Assembly: GCA_964538375.1 (NCBI GenBank)
Contig: CAZIFQ010000007.1
Location: 56,047 to 120,046, forward strand
Source: JAUUZQ01 sp964538375
GTDB taxonomy: Bacteria > Bacteroidota > Bacteroidia > Bacteroidales > GCA-2748055
Direction of reading: 5' to 3'
Length of the DNA stretch: 64,000 nucleotides
Of this stretch, positions 18,129-27,119 are shown piece after piece. The notes under the pieces were generated by a model. The model had not been told where the DNA came from, ran no database searches, and saw only the letters and a program-made list of their open reading frames with translations. The number at the start of each line of letters is the position of its first letter. The first letter of the stretch is position 1. Made by a program: the position numbers and the translations under genes.

Positions 18129-19016
18129 ATGAAGAGTCTTCGTACAACAATCGCACTATTTCTAATTCTTGCCCTTGTAGTATCCTGCAATTCCGGAAAT
18201 GAAAAAAAGGGCGAAACCAATTCAGCTGCAAGCTCTCTTTCAGAAGTGATGAAAGCTGCTGATGCAATTAGCCCGGAAATTACAAATGTTGAGGATGTTT
18301 TTAAAACACTTGAATTAGTAGAAGCAAGATATTATCCTATCCTCTGTAACGATCCGTACAGTGCAACATTATACCTGGAAAGTAAAACTGTTGCTGCCGC
18401 CAACCTGGGTGTTTATATCACAGACATCGTTTACCATATGTATGGTGAGGCGACATCTGATATGTTTATCACGTTCAGTGCATCACAGGAACTGGCAAAA
18501 TATATCGGACTGGAAGCAGAATTCGCTGCCACAATACTCACCGAACTTGAAGGCGGTGGAGATATTTCACGTGACTCACTGATATATGTTTTCAATGGTC
18601 TGATGGAGAACAGCGAGAAATATAGTTCTGAAAATGAGATGGCTTATGTTCACACATCATTTCTTGCCGGACTATATGTTGAGAAATTATTTATCACGAG
18701 CTCCTTGCTTGACCAGGCATATAACAAAGAAGAGAAAAGTGAAGATGACATCACTAATACCAAGAAATTACTTGTTGTATTCCAAAATCAGCTGGAATCT
18801 GTTGACGCCCTGGCTGCATCTCTTGACGGACAGTTTTCACATGTGGAAAACCTGGTAGCTGAAAATGAGCTTGATGAATTAAAAGCCAATGTTGCCGGCC
18901 TAGATTCAAAAATAAAAGAAATTCTTGATACTGAAGAGCTGCAAGCATGTGAGTATGTTACTAACATACACGAACTGCTTACTTCTATGCGTAACAGGAT
19001 TGTTTCAGCGAGTTAA
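18129..19016 (+). CDS. Lipoprotein of unknown function, all-helical
   Basis: 295 aa. The lipobox LVVSC gives a lipid-anchored Cys20, followed by a low-complexity Ser/Glu linker. The rest reads as helices (LEVMKAADAI..., LESVDALAASLDGQF...) with no motif I recognise. Conserved-looking features are PILCNDPYSATLYL, VYITDIVYHMYGE and a final CEYVTNIHELLTSM. It is a single gene with nothing adjacent to suggest a job. Confidence 0.8.
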   Translation: MKSLRTTIALFLILALVVSCNSGNEKKGETNSAASSLSEVMKAADAISPEITNVEDVFKTLELVEARYYPILCNDPYSATLYLESKTVAAANLGVYITDIVYHMYGEATSDMFITFSASQELAKYIGLEAEFAATILTELEGGGDISRDSLIYVFNGLMENSEKYSSENEMAYVHTSFLAGLYVEKLFITSSLLDQAYNKEEKSEDDITNTKKLLVVFQNQLESVDALAASLDGQFSHVENLVAENELDELKANVAGLDSKIKEILDTEELQACEYVTNIHELLTSMRNRIVSAS

Positions 19017-19155
19017 AACCTTTTTCTTAAGGAGGGGGTTAATTTATAGGCCAAATGTGAATATAATCTGTATGTTGGTATGAAAATGTGACAAAAATTT
19101 ATGTAAGTTGCATTTCAGAATCTCGGGTATCAACCTTTAAGCAAGAGTTTTACAG

Positions 19156-20277
19156 ATGAATATTCTCATTGCTCCAAATTCTTTAAAAAATGCTGCCAAT
19201 GCAGTGGATATTGCACAGGCCATTGATGAGGGATTACGTAAAGCCATTCCAAAAGCAAACATCAGGATTTTACCCATTGCCGATGGTGGAGAATATACCC
19301 TGGAAATTATACTGCTCAATCTAGGGGGCACTGAAATAACTATTGACACTATCGACCCCCTGGCCAGGCCTATCAAAGCCACTTATGGCATTACCAATGA
19401 CAAATTATGCATCATAGAGTTGTCAAAAGCATCCGGTTACGAATTTTTGCAGAATAAAAAAGATAAAAAACCACTGTTGACCAGCACTTATGGCACTGGC
19501 CTACAAATCAGGGATGCCATTAAAAGAGGCAGCAGAAAAATTCTTCTTACGCTCGGAGGCAGTGCCACCGTTGATGGAGGAGCCGGGATCCTGCAAGCAC
19601 TTGGAATAAAACTTCTTGATAAAACCGGACAAGACATCCCTCCCGGTGGAGGAAACCTGATAATTCTTGACAGCATTGATGCTTCATGCTTGATTCCTGA
19701 AGCGGAAGAGATCGAGTTTACAATATTGTGCGATGTCACCAATCCCCTCCTGGGAGAAAAAGGTGCTGCTATGATATTTGCCCCTCAAAAAGGAGCCAGC
19801 CCCATGGAAGCTGCAGTTCTGGAAAGATGTCTCCTGAATTTTGGAGATATGTGTGAGGAATATTCCGGGAAAAAGCTGAAAGAGATGGAAGGAGCGGGAG
19901 CTGCAGGAGGTGTGGCAGTTGGTCTTGGAGCATTTTTTAATACTACGTTGACCTCCGGAACTGAATATATCCTGGACCTTCAGAATGCTGACGAACAAAT
20001 TGAATGGGCAGATGTGGTTATCACAGCCGAAGGGGAACTTGACAAACAGACTTTTGGAGGCAAGGGTCCATTTGTCCTGGCTGGTAAAGTAAAAAAGGCA
20101 GGTAAAAAGATGATTTGTTTAGCCGGATCGGTCCCCCATCGTTTTGATGATCCGGATCAACTTTTTGATGCTGTTTTTTCCTTACAAAATAAACCCATGG
20201 CCCTTGAAGAATCTATAGAACAGACCTTGATCAACATTACAAACGTAGCCTTTGAGATTGGCCGGCTCCTGAAGTAA
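19156..20277 (+). CDS. Glycerate kinase (GlxK/GarK family)
   Basis: 373 aa. Family motifs are MNILIAPNSLKNAANAVDIAQAI at the N-terminus, ILPIADGGEYTLEII, LGGSATVDGGAGILQALG, GAGAAGGVAVGLGAFF and TAEGELDKQTFGGKGP. It phosphorylates D-glycerate, usually to 2-phosphoglycerate in this class, feeding photorespiratory-like or sugar-acid breakdown into glycolysis. No glycerate-forming gene is adjacent. Confidence 0.92.
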   Translation: MNILIAPNSLKNAANAVDIAQAIDEGLRKAIPKANIRILPIADGGEYTLEIILLNLGGTEITIDTIDPLARPIKATYGITNDKLCIIELSKASGYEFLQNKKDKKPLLTSTYGTGLQIRDAIKRGSRKILLTLGGSATVDGGAGILQALGIKLLDKTGQDIPPGGGNLIILDSIDASCLIPEAEEIEFTILCDVTNPLLGEKGAAMIFAPQKGASPMEAAVLERCLLNFGDMCEEYSGKKLKEMEGAGAAGGVAVGLGAFFNTTLTSGTEYILDLQNADEQIEWADVVITAEGELDKQTFGGKGPFVLAGKVKKAGKKMICLAGSVPHRFDDPDQLFDAVFSLQNKPMALEESIEQTLINITNVAFEIGRLLK

Positions 20278-20336
20278 TCCTCACCTGAATCTCATTCATA
20301 TTATTAGTATATTTATGCTTCCCCTAAAATTGTTAT

Positions 20337-21032
20337 ATGCAGGAACCATTAACTTATAATTTAAATTATGAAGACCTGGATATCAAACAGGAGAAACTGG
20401 AATATCTCATGGGATATTCTCAACCCGGAAGCTGTCCGGAACCGATAGTAGAAATGATTTTTGATGTCCTCATGAGAGCCCCGAAATTATGCGACATAAA
20501 AGCAGGAATAGTCATCACTGATCCCGTGGTTTCCGATCGGGATGGCCGGGTACTTATTTCCAGGGACCAGGTATTCCAGACCGGGAAAATAATTACCAAT
20601 CATCTTAAATATTCTGAAAAAGCTGCCTGGTACCTTTGCACCGTTGGAGAGAAACTGCCAGGTTATTCCAGGATCTTAATGGAACAAGGAGATTTCATGG
20701 AAGGTTATGTGGTTGATGTTGCCGGGAACCTCATCGTAGAAACAGCGATGGACAAAATTCAATCCATCCTCGAAGCAAAAATGGCGGAAGAAGGGATGAA
20801 AATAACCAACCGCTATAGCCCGGGATACTGCGAATGGGATATAATCGAGCAAAAAAAATTGTTCTCTCTGTTCCCAGAAAAATTCCTGGGGGTGCATCTT
20901 ACTGAATCATCCTTAATGCAACCCATCAAAACTGTAAGTGGTGTGATTGGCATCGGAAAAAAAGTGAAAAATAATCCCTACACCTGCAATTATTGCACAC
21001 AGCAGAATTGTCTGTATAGAGATAAGAAGTAA
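20337..21032 (+). CDS. Stand-alone methionine-synthase activation-domain (B12-reactivation) protein
   Basis: 231 aa. The C-terminal two thirds match the AdoMet-binding activation domain of MetH, with RYSPGYCEWDIIEQKKLFSL followed by FPEKFLGVHLTESSLMQPIK and a Cys-rich end (CNYCTQQNCLY). In MetH this domain reductively methylates inactive cob(II)alamin. Alone, such proteins serve split MetH systems or corrinoid methyltransferases. Neighbouring remnants (URO-D-like at 17822, metA at 21215) suggest it survives from a methionine/corrinoid gene group. Confidence 0.82.
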   Translation: MQEPLTYNLNYEDLDIKQEKLEYLMGYSQPGSCPEPIVEMIFDVLMRAPKLCDIKAGIVITDPVVSDRDGRVLISRDQVFQTGKIITNHLKYSEKAAWYLCTVGEKLPGYSRILMEQGDFMEGYVVDVAGNLIVETAMDKIQSILEAKMAEEGMKITNRYSPGYCEWDIIEQKKLFSLFPEKFLGVHLTESSLMQPIKTVSGVIGIGKKVKNNPYTCNYCTQQNCLYRDKK

Positions 21033-21214
21033 GGCCCGGCTACAACATTGGGCTCGCTTATTGTATTCTTTCTGTAAGCGCGATTATTCCCTTTGCAGGA
21101 GTTCTGGCATCGTTTGCCGGCTTAGTATGCTGGATCATCTATTGGATAAATATTGCTGATTATAAAAATCTTTTGATCAGGAATCCTTTGATCAAAGTTA
21201 CGCATCAAGTCTAA
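21033..21214 (+). pseudogene. C-terminal remnant of a small membrane protein
   Basis: The frame running into a TAA at 21212-21214 reads GLAYCILSVSAIIPFAGVLA followed by SFAGLVCWIIYWINIADYKN, which is two tidy transmembrane segments with a basic tail, as at the end of small multi-pass membrane proteins. There is no start codon and the N-terminal part is missing. It joins directly onto the metA remnant in the same frame. Confidence 0.5.
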
Positions 21215-21884
21215 CTCAACCTTATGCCACTGAAAAAAGTGGCTGAAACGGACCTGATTCGTAATCTTTCGAATACACCCATGCAAGTGGAGCTCGACCT
21301 TCTCCACATGACCGAACATGAATCGAAAAACACGCCCAGGGAACAGCTGTGCGGGATCATGGAGTGGAGTAAAACCAATGTGACCAGCACACTTCATATA
21401 TGCTGGGGTGCACAAGCAGGACTTTTTTTACCACTACGGGATACAGAAGTATGAATTACCGAAAAAAATATTCGGTGTATTCGACCATCAGATAACTACC
21501 CGGAAGCCACACCTGGTCCGTGGTTTTGATGATGTATTTCCGGCACCACATTCAAGATATACAGAAAACAGAATTGAAGATATTAAGAACCATCCTGACC
21601 TGTTCTTACTGGCATGGTCTGAAGAGATCGGATCAAACATTGTTGTCTCCAGGAACAAGCGCCAGATCTTTATCTCCGGACACCTGGAATATAATCCTCT
21701 TACCCTTAAAAATAAATACGACAGGGATATTGCAAAGGGACTAAATATTGATGTTCCGAAAAACTACTTTCCGAAGGATGATCCCGCTGAAGATCCTATC
21801 ATCAGGTGGAGGGCACATGCCAATCTCTTATTCTCCAACTGGCTGAATTATTATGTCTATCAACAGACTCCATTTGATTGGTAG
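21215..21884 (+). pseudogene. metA: Broken homoserine O-acyltransferase gene (metA)
   Basis: Three pieces of MetA are present. 21215-21346 reads LNLMPLKKVAETDLIRNLSN and EHESKNTPREQL. After an internal deletion of roughly 45 codons, 21350-21420 reads MEWSKTNVTSTLHICWGAQA with the catalytic cysteine. After a +1 shift at a run of seven T (about 21422-21428), the rest reads YHYGIQKYELPKKIFGVFDH to a normal C-terminal end. The first third is absent. MetA acylates homoserine in methionine synthesis, so this copy cannot work. The T-run shift alone could be a sequencing error, but the deletion and missing N-terminus could not. Confidence 0.87.
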
Positions 21885-21916
21885 ATACCCTGGATTAGTA
21901 AAAAAGGGAAATACTA

Positions 21917-22699
21917 TTAGGCAATCAACACTTCAATGCCGATGTCTTCCAACTTCTTCTTATCTTCCTCACTTATACCACTGTCAGTAATTACTTTGTC
22001 GATACTTGACACAGGACAAATGAATGTTAAGCTTTTGCGATTAAACTTACTCGAATCAGCAACAAGTATCACTTCTTTGGCAATATCTATCATGATCTCA
22101 TTCAAATGAGCCTCCTCGATATTAGGAGTAAATGCACCAATCTCCGGATCAAAACCATCGACCCCAATAAATACCTTATCTACATACAGGCTCCTGAAGT
22201 TTTTAGCAGCAAATGGACCAACAAGAGATAAGGAATTTTGCCGGAGGTAACCCCCAGGTATAATGACATTTATGAATGGATGCTGCACAAGTATGTTTAC
22301 AATGTTGATGGCATTGGTGATCACCGACAAATTAGATTTGTACGCCAGGTTCTTAGCAATTTCAGCCGTTGTTGTTCCTGAGTCAAGTATAATGGTCTGT
22401 GAATCCTTGATTAATCCTGAAGCCACTTTTCCGATCCTCGATTTCTCCGGAAAATGTAATTTATGTTTTTCCGACAAGTTGAAATCCAGTGATACCTGTC
22501 CCTCGAGCTTCAGAGCACCGCCCCTTGCACGTATAAGATGATTCTTCCTTTCAAGCTGATCGAGGTCATTTCTGATCGTCACTTCACTAACCTTGAAAAG
22601 ATCACTTAATTCGTGAACATAAACCTTTCCGTTTTCTGTGATCAATTTCAGTATTTTCTCCCGGCGATCAACTGTTCCTTTCTTCAAACTACCTTCCAT
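21917..22699 (-). CDS. DeoR-family transcriptional regulator (AgaR-like)
   Basis: About 260 aa from the ATG at 22699 (MEGSLKKGTVDRREKILKLI). A further in-frame ATG at 22750 adds 17 unlike residues. The N-terminal winged helix-turn-helix (VYVHELSDLFKVSEVTIRND, then LDQLERKNHLIRARGGAL) is typical of DeoR. The C-terminal DeoRC domain has DSGTTTAEIAKNL and the sugar-phosphate-binding layout. It is divergent from the agaS unit, and the 179-bp spacer holds a -7 box overlapped by an 18-bp near-palindrome, so it very likely represses that unit and responds to a sugar phosphate (inference). Confidence 0.9.
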   Translation of the reverse strand: MEGSLKKGTVDRREKILKLITENGKVYVHELSDLFKVSEVTIRNDLDQLERKNHLIRARGGALKLEGQVSLDFNLSEKHKLHFPEKSRIGKVASGLIKDSQTIILDSGTTTAEIAKNLAYKSNLSVITNAINIVNILVQHPFINVIIPGGYLRQNSLSLVGPFAAKNFRSLYVDKVFIGVDGFDPEIGAFTPNIEEAHLNEIMIDIAKEVILVADSSKFNRKSLTFICPVSSIDKVITDSGISEEDKKKLEDIGIEVLIA

Positions 22700-22820
22700 A
22701 TACTTTTGTTTTAAGGAATGATTCTCAAAAATAGTAATAAAAATTGCCAATTATATTTCAAAACCCTTTTATTTCTAAAAAGAATTATCTGAAAAACTTT
22801 AGAAAGTGTTTATAAGTTTA

Positions 22821-22828
22821 TATATTTG
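22821..22828 (+). promoter_or_regulatory. -7 box of the agaS unit
   Basis: TATATTTG fits TAnnTTTG exactly, with a near -33 TTTA at 22798-22801 (19-bp spacer). It lies 51 bp before the agaS ATG. Confidence 0.5.
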
Positions 22829-22846
22829 TTTCGAAATATTACGAAA
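22829..22846. promoter_or_regulatory. Candidate DeoR-type operator at the agaS promoter
   Basis: TTTCGAAATATTACGAAA is an 18-bp near-palindrome (TTTCG and CGAAA arms), starting right after the -7 box, so a bound protein would cover the transcription start. TTTCG/CGAAA half-sites are common in DeoR-family operators. The right half is part of the word TACGAAAG that recurs at 30298, 30354 and 40277. Confidence 0.55.
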
Positions 22847-22878
22847 GGTAATAAATAATATATCGAAAATGAATCTCA

Positions 22879-24036
22879 ATGGAATATTTTAAGATAAACG
22901 AGGCTGAATTAAGTGAAAAAGGAGCCAATTTGACGGCTAAAGAGATCTGGAATCAACCGGCAGTTTGGGAAAGCACACATAAGAAGCTTATAGCTGAAAG
23001 AGAGGAGATTTCTGAATTCTGGAACAGCGCACTCAAGAGCTGTAAAAGGATCATTCTTACAGGAGCAGGAACCAGCGCCTACATTGGCTATTCTCTTGAG
23101 GGTTCTTTTCAGCGACATACGGGTATCCCAACTGTGTCAGTTCCAACCACTCACCTGGTTACCCATCCTACAGATTATTTACAGGAAGACCTGCCTGTTC
23201 TGGTCATCTCATTTGCTCGCTCAGGAAATAGTCCGGAAAGTGTTGCAGCCGTTAAGCTTGCAGACAAAATTTGTAAGGAATGCCATCACCTGGTTATTAC
23301 CTGCGACAAAGACGGACAGTTAGCCAATTACCAATCAAAAAATGGCAAATACACTTTTGTATTGCCACCTGAATCAAATGACAAGAGTCTTGCCATGACA
23401 AGCAGCTATACCAGTATGCTTCTTTCCGGATTGCTCTTTGCGAGACTTGATAAGATTGACGAACTAAGAGACCAGGTTTCATATCTTGTCAACTATGGAA
23501 ATAGAATTATTAACGAGTATAGCGACACCATAAGAGAAATCGCTATGTTAGATTTCGAGAGAGCTGTGTTCCTTGGTTCGGGACCACTATTTGGTACAGC
23601 TACCGAATCACACTTAAAATTACAAGAGCTCACCGATGGTCAGATCATTTGTAAAAATGATTCTTTTCTTGGCTTTCGCCACGGTCCAAAGGCAGTTGTC
23701 AATGAAAAAACCATTGTCATGTTCCTGTTCTCAAATAAGAATTCAGTTCTGAGATATGAGAAAGACCTTGTAAGGTCTATGCAGAAGGGAAAGGAAGCCA
23801 TGATGCTGATAGGAGTTTCTGACAGTCCTGTTACAGACCTTAAGCTCGATAAAGAAATTTATTGCTGTGAAAAGGAGACCGGAATTGATGAGGAATTTCT
23901 TGCGGTATGTAGTGTACTTCCGGCGCAGATCCTCGGTTTATTCAAGTCCCTCGAGTTGGGATTGAAACCTGATAATCCTTCTGTAAGTGGTGCCATTTCA
24001 AGGGTAGTGGAAGGAGTAGTAATCTACGACGTATAA
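22879..24036 (+). CDS. agaS: Double-SIS sugar isomerase/deaminase, AgaS type
   Basis: 385 aa. Two SIS domains are present: the first has LTGAGTSAYIGYSLEG and SFARSGNSPESVAAV, the second FLGSGPLFGTATESHLKLQE and DSFLGFRHGPKAVVNE. AgaS-type enzymes convert galactosamine-6-phosphate to tagatose-6-phosphate and ammonia. It heads a six-gene unit with KbaZ, a PfkB kinase and a class II aldolase, which fits that reaction. A GlmS-like or other ketose-isomerase role is less likely as no glutaminase domain is present. A 7-codon mini-frame starting at 22869 overlaps the start. Confidence 0.9.
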   Translation: MEYFKINEAELSEKGANLTAKEIWNQPAVWESTHKKLIAEREEISEFWNSALKSCKRIILTGAGTSAYIGYSLEGSFQRHTGIPTVSVPTTHLVTHPTDYLQEDLPVLVISFARSGNSPESVAAVKLADKICKECHHLVITCDKDGQLANYQSKNGKYTFVLPPESNDKSLAMTSSYTSMLLSGLLFARLDKIDELRDQVSYLVNYGNRIINEYSDTIREIAMLDFERAVFLGSGPLFGTATESHLKLQELTDGQIICKNDSFLGFRHGPKAVVNEKTIVMFLFSNKNSVLRYEKDLVRSMQKGKEAMMLIGVSDSPVTDLKLDKEIYCCEKETGIDEEFLAVCSVLPAQILGLFKSLELGLKPDNPSVSGAISRVVEGVVIYDV

Positions 24037-24055
24037 TTAGCGGACAAAAAAAAGA

Positions 24056-25321
24056 ATGAATAAAAAATTAAGAGAAAAGGCAAAGACTGCAAACATGTCA
24101 TTGCTGGATTTTACGCTTAAGAGAATTTCTGAACTTGAAAAAGATACAGGAACAAAGAGAACCCTATTCGCGGCTTGCCCAAATTCAATAACTGTGCTAA
24201 AAGCATCCTTGCAGGCAGCCAAGCGAAACAATGCCCCGATCAAATTTGCAGCAACACTCAACCAGGTTGATACTGATGGGGGTTATACTGGATTCTCTGC
24301 AAAGGAATTTGTTAATACCATAAGGGAAGAGGCCCGGGTCATCAACTATACCGGACCAGTTATCATTGCTGTAGACCATGGTGGACCATGGTTGAAAGAC
24401 AAGCACAGACTAGATGGTTTGAGCTATGATGAAACAATGCGGGAGGTAAAAAACTCATTTGAAAAAGCGATCGATGCAGGTTACGACATGATCCATGTGG
24501 ACCCAACCATCGACATCACTTTGGAGAAGGGGGCATCGATCGATATTGATATTGTCGCTGAGAGAACCATTGAGCTAATCGTTCACTGCGAAAGCTACAG
24601 GAAAAAAAGAGGCCTCGATAGAATTGCTTACGAAGTAGGCACTGAAGAAGTACATGGCGGCCTGGCAGATATGAAGGTTTTCAATCGCTTCATGCAGCTC
24701 CTGAAAAAAGGCTTGAAAGATAATTACCTGAGTGATACCTGGCCTTGCTTTGTTGTTGGTAAAGTGGGGACAGACCTACATACTACTCTCTTCGATCCTA
24801 TTGTTGCCAAAGAATTAACTGAAGCCGTTCAGCCCTATGGTAGTAAGATAAAAGGTCATTATTCAGATAGCGTGGATAACCCGGAAGAATATCCACTCTC
24901 AGGCATGGGAGCTGCAAATATTGGTCCTGAATTTACTGAGAGAGAATATGATGGTCTCATGGAACTTGTCGAGTTGGAACAAGAGTATTACCAGAGTGGG
25001 AAAGTGGCAAAACTCTCCAGCATGAAAGAGCGACTCTGGGAGGCAGTAATCGGATCAGAAAGATGGGTGAAGTGGGTAAATGAAGATGAATCTTCTGAGA
25101 ATTTCTATGCTAATTCTGAGGAACGGCAGTTATGGCTTATCAAGACTGGATGCAGATATATCTGGGAGAACCCGGAAGTATTAGCAGCAAGGTCCAAATT
25201 ATATAACAATATGGAGATGAATGGGATCAAAGCTGAAGAGATCATTCTTAGTAGAATTGGACAGGCAATGGATAGATATTTTCATACTTTTAACCTGGTC
25301 GATCTTTCAGATCTCCTCTAA
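24056..25321 (+). CDS. Tagatose-bisphosphate aldolase non-catalytic subunit (KbaZ/GatZ family)
   Basis: 421 aa. Family blocks are TLFAACPNSITVLKASLQAA, AVDHGGPWLKDKHRLDGLSY, DMIHVDPTID and KIKGHYSDSVDNPEEYPLSG. KbaZ/GatZ stabilise and activate the class II tagatose-1,6-bisphosphate aldolase KbaY/GatY, and a matching aldolase lies two genes on at 26292. It follows agaS by 19 bp and precedes the kinase by 17 bp. Confidence 0.92.
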   Translation: MNKKLREKAKTANMSLLDFTLKRISELEKDTGTKRTLFAACPNSITVLKASLQAAKRNNAPIKFAATLNQVDTDGGYTGFSAKEFVNTIREEARVINYTGPVIIAVDHGGPWLKDKHRLDGLSYDETMREVKNSFEKAIDAGYDMIHVDPTIDITLEKGASIDIDIVAERTIELIVHCESYRKKRGLDRIAYEVGTEEVHGGLADMKVFNRFMQLLKKGLKDNYLSDTWPCFVVGKVGTDLHTTLFDPIVAKELTEAVQPYGSKIKGHYSDSVDNPEEYPLSGMGAANIGPEFTEREYDGLMELVELEQEYYQSGKVAKLSSMKERLWEAVIGSERWVKWVNEDESSENFYANSEERQLWLIKTGCRYIWENPEVLAARSKLYNNMEMNGIKAEEIILSRIGQAMDRYFHTFNLVDLSDLL

Positions 25322-25338
25322 ATTCAAAAACAATAATA

Positions 25339-26292
25339 ATGGCAGAACCTAAACCTTTTGATGTTCTGGTAATCGGTGAACTGAATATCGATCTCATTTT
25401 AAATAATATAGCTGCTTTCCCGGTTATGGGGAAGGAGATTCTGGCTGATGAAATGACTGTTACCCTGGGGAGCAGCTCAGCCATTTTCGCGAACAACCTA
25501 AGCATCCTTGGAACAAAAGTAAGCTACCTGGGTAAACTTGGTAAGGACAACTTTGCAGATCAAATCTGCGACACCCTGGAAGGATCTAATGTTGATATCA
25601 GAAATATCATAAAAACAGCTGATTTTCAAACAGGTCTTACTGTAGCATTGAATTATGACAACGACCGGGCTATGGTAACTTATCCTGGTGCCATGAATGA
25701 TCTGCGAATTCAGGATATCACAGATGAGGCACTGAATTCAGCTTCACATATGCACCTGAGTTCAGTGTTTTTTCAGGAGGGACTGAAACCTGATGTGATC
25801 GAGGTTTTTAAAAGAGCCAAGAAACTAGGACTTACTACTTCGCTGGATCCACAGTGGGATCCGCATGAAAAATGGGATGTTGACCTGGAAGAACTCCTCC
25901 CTTATGTCGATGTATTTCTACCAAATGAAAATGAAATAAAAGCATTTACAGGGCAGACTACAATTGATGATGCACTGGAGGCAATAAAACCATTTTGTAA
26001 TGTCGTTGTTATTAAGAATGGCGTTAAAGGAGCACTTATGTGGGATAAGACCCGGTTGATCACTCAGAAAGCTTTTTTAAATGAGAAAGTAGAAGATGCC
26101 ATTGGAGCAGGGGACAGTTTCAATTCAGGCTTCATCAACAAATTCTCACAGGGACTGCCACTGGAACAATGCATTGAGTTTGCATCTCTTACCGGAGCAA
26201 TAAATACAACGGGAGCCGGAGGTACCTCAGCATTTGCTTCGATCGAAAAAGTCAGGGCCACTGCAAAAGAAATATTTAATTATAATATCTGA
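25339..26292 (+). CDS. PfkB-family sugar(-phosphate) kinase
   Basis: 317 aa ribokinase/PfkB fold. An N-terminal GELNIDLILN and GSSSAIFANNLSILGTKVSY (substrate glycine region) precede the C-terminal DAIGAGDSFNSGFI with the catalytic aspartate. In this gene order the natural step is tagatose-6-phosphate to tagatose-1,6-bisphosphate, but PfkB specificity cannot be read from motifs, and an initial sugar kinase role is possible since no other kinase is present. Its stop overlaps the aldolase start by one base (TGATG). Confidence 0.88.
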   Translation: MAEPKPFDVLVIGELNIDLILNNIAAFPVMGKEILADEMTVTLGSSSAIFANNLSILGTKVSYLGKLGKDNFADQICDTLEGSNVDIRNIIKTADFQTGLTVALNYDNDRAMVTYPGAMNDLRIQDITDEALNSASHMHLSSVFFQEGLKPDVIEVFKRAKKLGLTTSLDPQWDPHEKWDVDLEELLPYVDVFLPNENEIKAFTGQTTIDDALEAIKPFCNVVVIKNGVKGALMWDKTRLITQKAFLNEKVEDAIGAGDSFNSGFINKFSQGLPLEQCIEFASLTGAINTTGAGGTSAFASIEKVRATAKEIFNYNI

Positions 26293-27110
26293 TGAAACTA
26301 CAGGAGAAACTATTAGAATTAAGTAAAGAGAAGAAGGCGATCCTTGCTGCAAATTTTTACAACCTGGAAACACTTCAGGCTGTATTGGGAGGAGCAAGGG
26401 AAGAAGGGAAACCTATCATCCTTCAGCTTTCTGAAAATTCAATCAATTACATCGGACTTGTGCAGGCAACAAAAATGGCGAAGACCGCCCTGGAACTTTC
26501 AGGTGTGGAAGGCTGGTTACACCTTGATCATGGCGGAAGCATTGATCTTGTCCAGCGTTGTCTGGATGCAGGATTTGATTCAGTGATGATCGACGCAAGC
26601 GAGCAAACTATTGAAGAAAATATAAGGGTTTCGAAAGAAGTTGTAAGACGCGCTGAAGCATACGGAGCAAACGTTGAAGCAGAATTGGGTTATATCGCCA
26701 AATTGAATCAGAACCAGGATAACTCCGGCTTCACACAACCTGAAGATGCCAAGCGCTTTACAGAGGAGACTGGGGTAAATGCACTTGCGGTATCCATAGG
26801 TTCAGCACATGGATTCTACAAACAAGAGCCAAAACTGGATATACAATTGCTAAAGAAGATCAGATCAACAGTTGACACCCCGCTTGTCTTACACGGTGGC
26901 TCAGGTATCCCGGAAGCAACATTGCTTGATGCCATTAGAAGTGGAATAACAAAGATCAACCTTGCAACTGAAACTAAAAATGCATTTATGCGCCAGCTAA
27001 AGAAAGAGCTGATCGGCACGGATGAAATTGACCTCCGAATAGTCTTTCCAAAAGCAACTGCAAAAGCACAAGAGCTGATCCGGAATAAGATCAGAGCAAT
27101 ATCACAATAA
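26292..27110 (+). CDS. Class II aldolase, tagatose-1,6-bisphosphate type (KbaY/GatY)
   Basis: 272 aa. Zinc-binding and active-site blocks of class II aldolases are seen in order: WLHLDHGGSIDLVQRCLDAG, VEAELGYIAKL, SIGSAHGFYK and PLVLHGGSGIP, then NLATETKNAF. Together with the KbaZ-like subunit at 24056 it should cleave tagatose-1,6-bisphosphate to dihydroxyacetone phosphate and glyceraldehyde-3-phosphate; fructose-bisphosphate use cannot be excluded. Confidence 0.92.
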   Translation: MKLQEKLLELSKEKKAILAANFYNLETLQAVLGGAREEGKPIILQLSENSINYIGLVQATKMAKTALELSGVEGWLHLDHGGSIDLVQRCLDAGFDSVMIDASEQTIEENIRVSKEVVRRAEAYGANVEAELGYIAKLNQNQDNSGFTQPEDAKRFTEETGVNALAVSIGSAHGFYKQEPKLDIQLLKKIRSTVDTPLVLHGGSGIPEATLLDAIRSGITKINLATETKNAFMRQLKKELIGTDEIDLRIVFPKATAKAQELIRNKIRAISQ

Positions 27111-27119
27111 TAATATGTC

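Noticed and set aside
19017..20336. Cobalamin or SAM riboswitch upstream of the activation-domain gene
   Set aside because: The spacer before 20337 is only 59 bp and shows no riboswitch core; the spacer before 19156 also lacks one.
21422..21428. metA frame shift as the sole defect (possible sequencing error in a T run)
   Set aside because: The internal deletion and the missing N-terminal third remain even if the T run is corrected, so the gene is broken.
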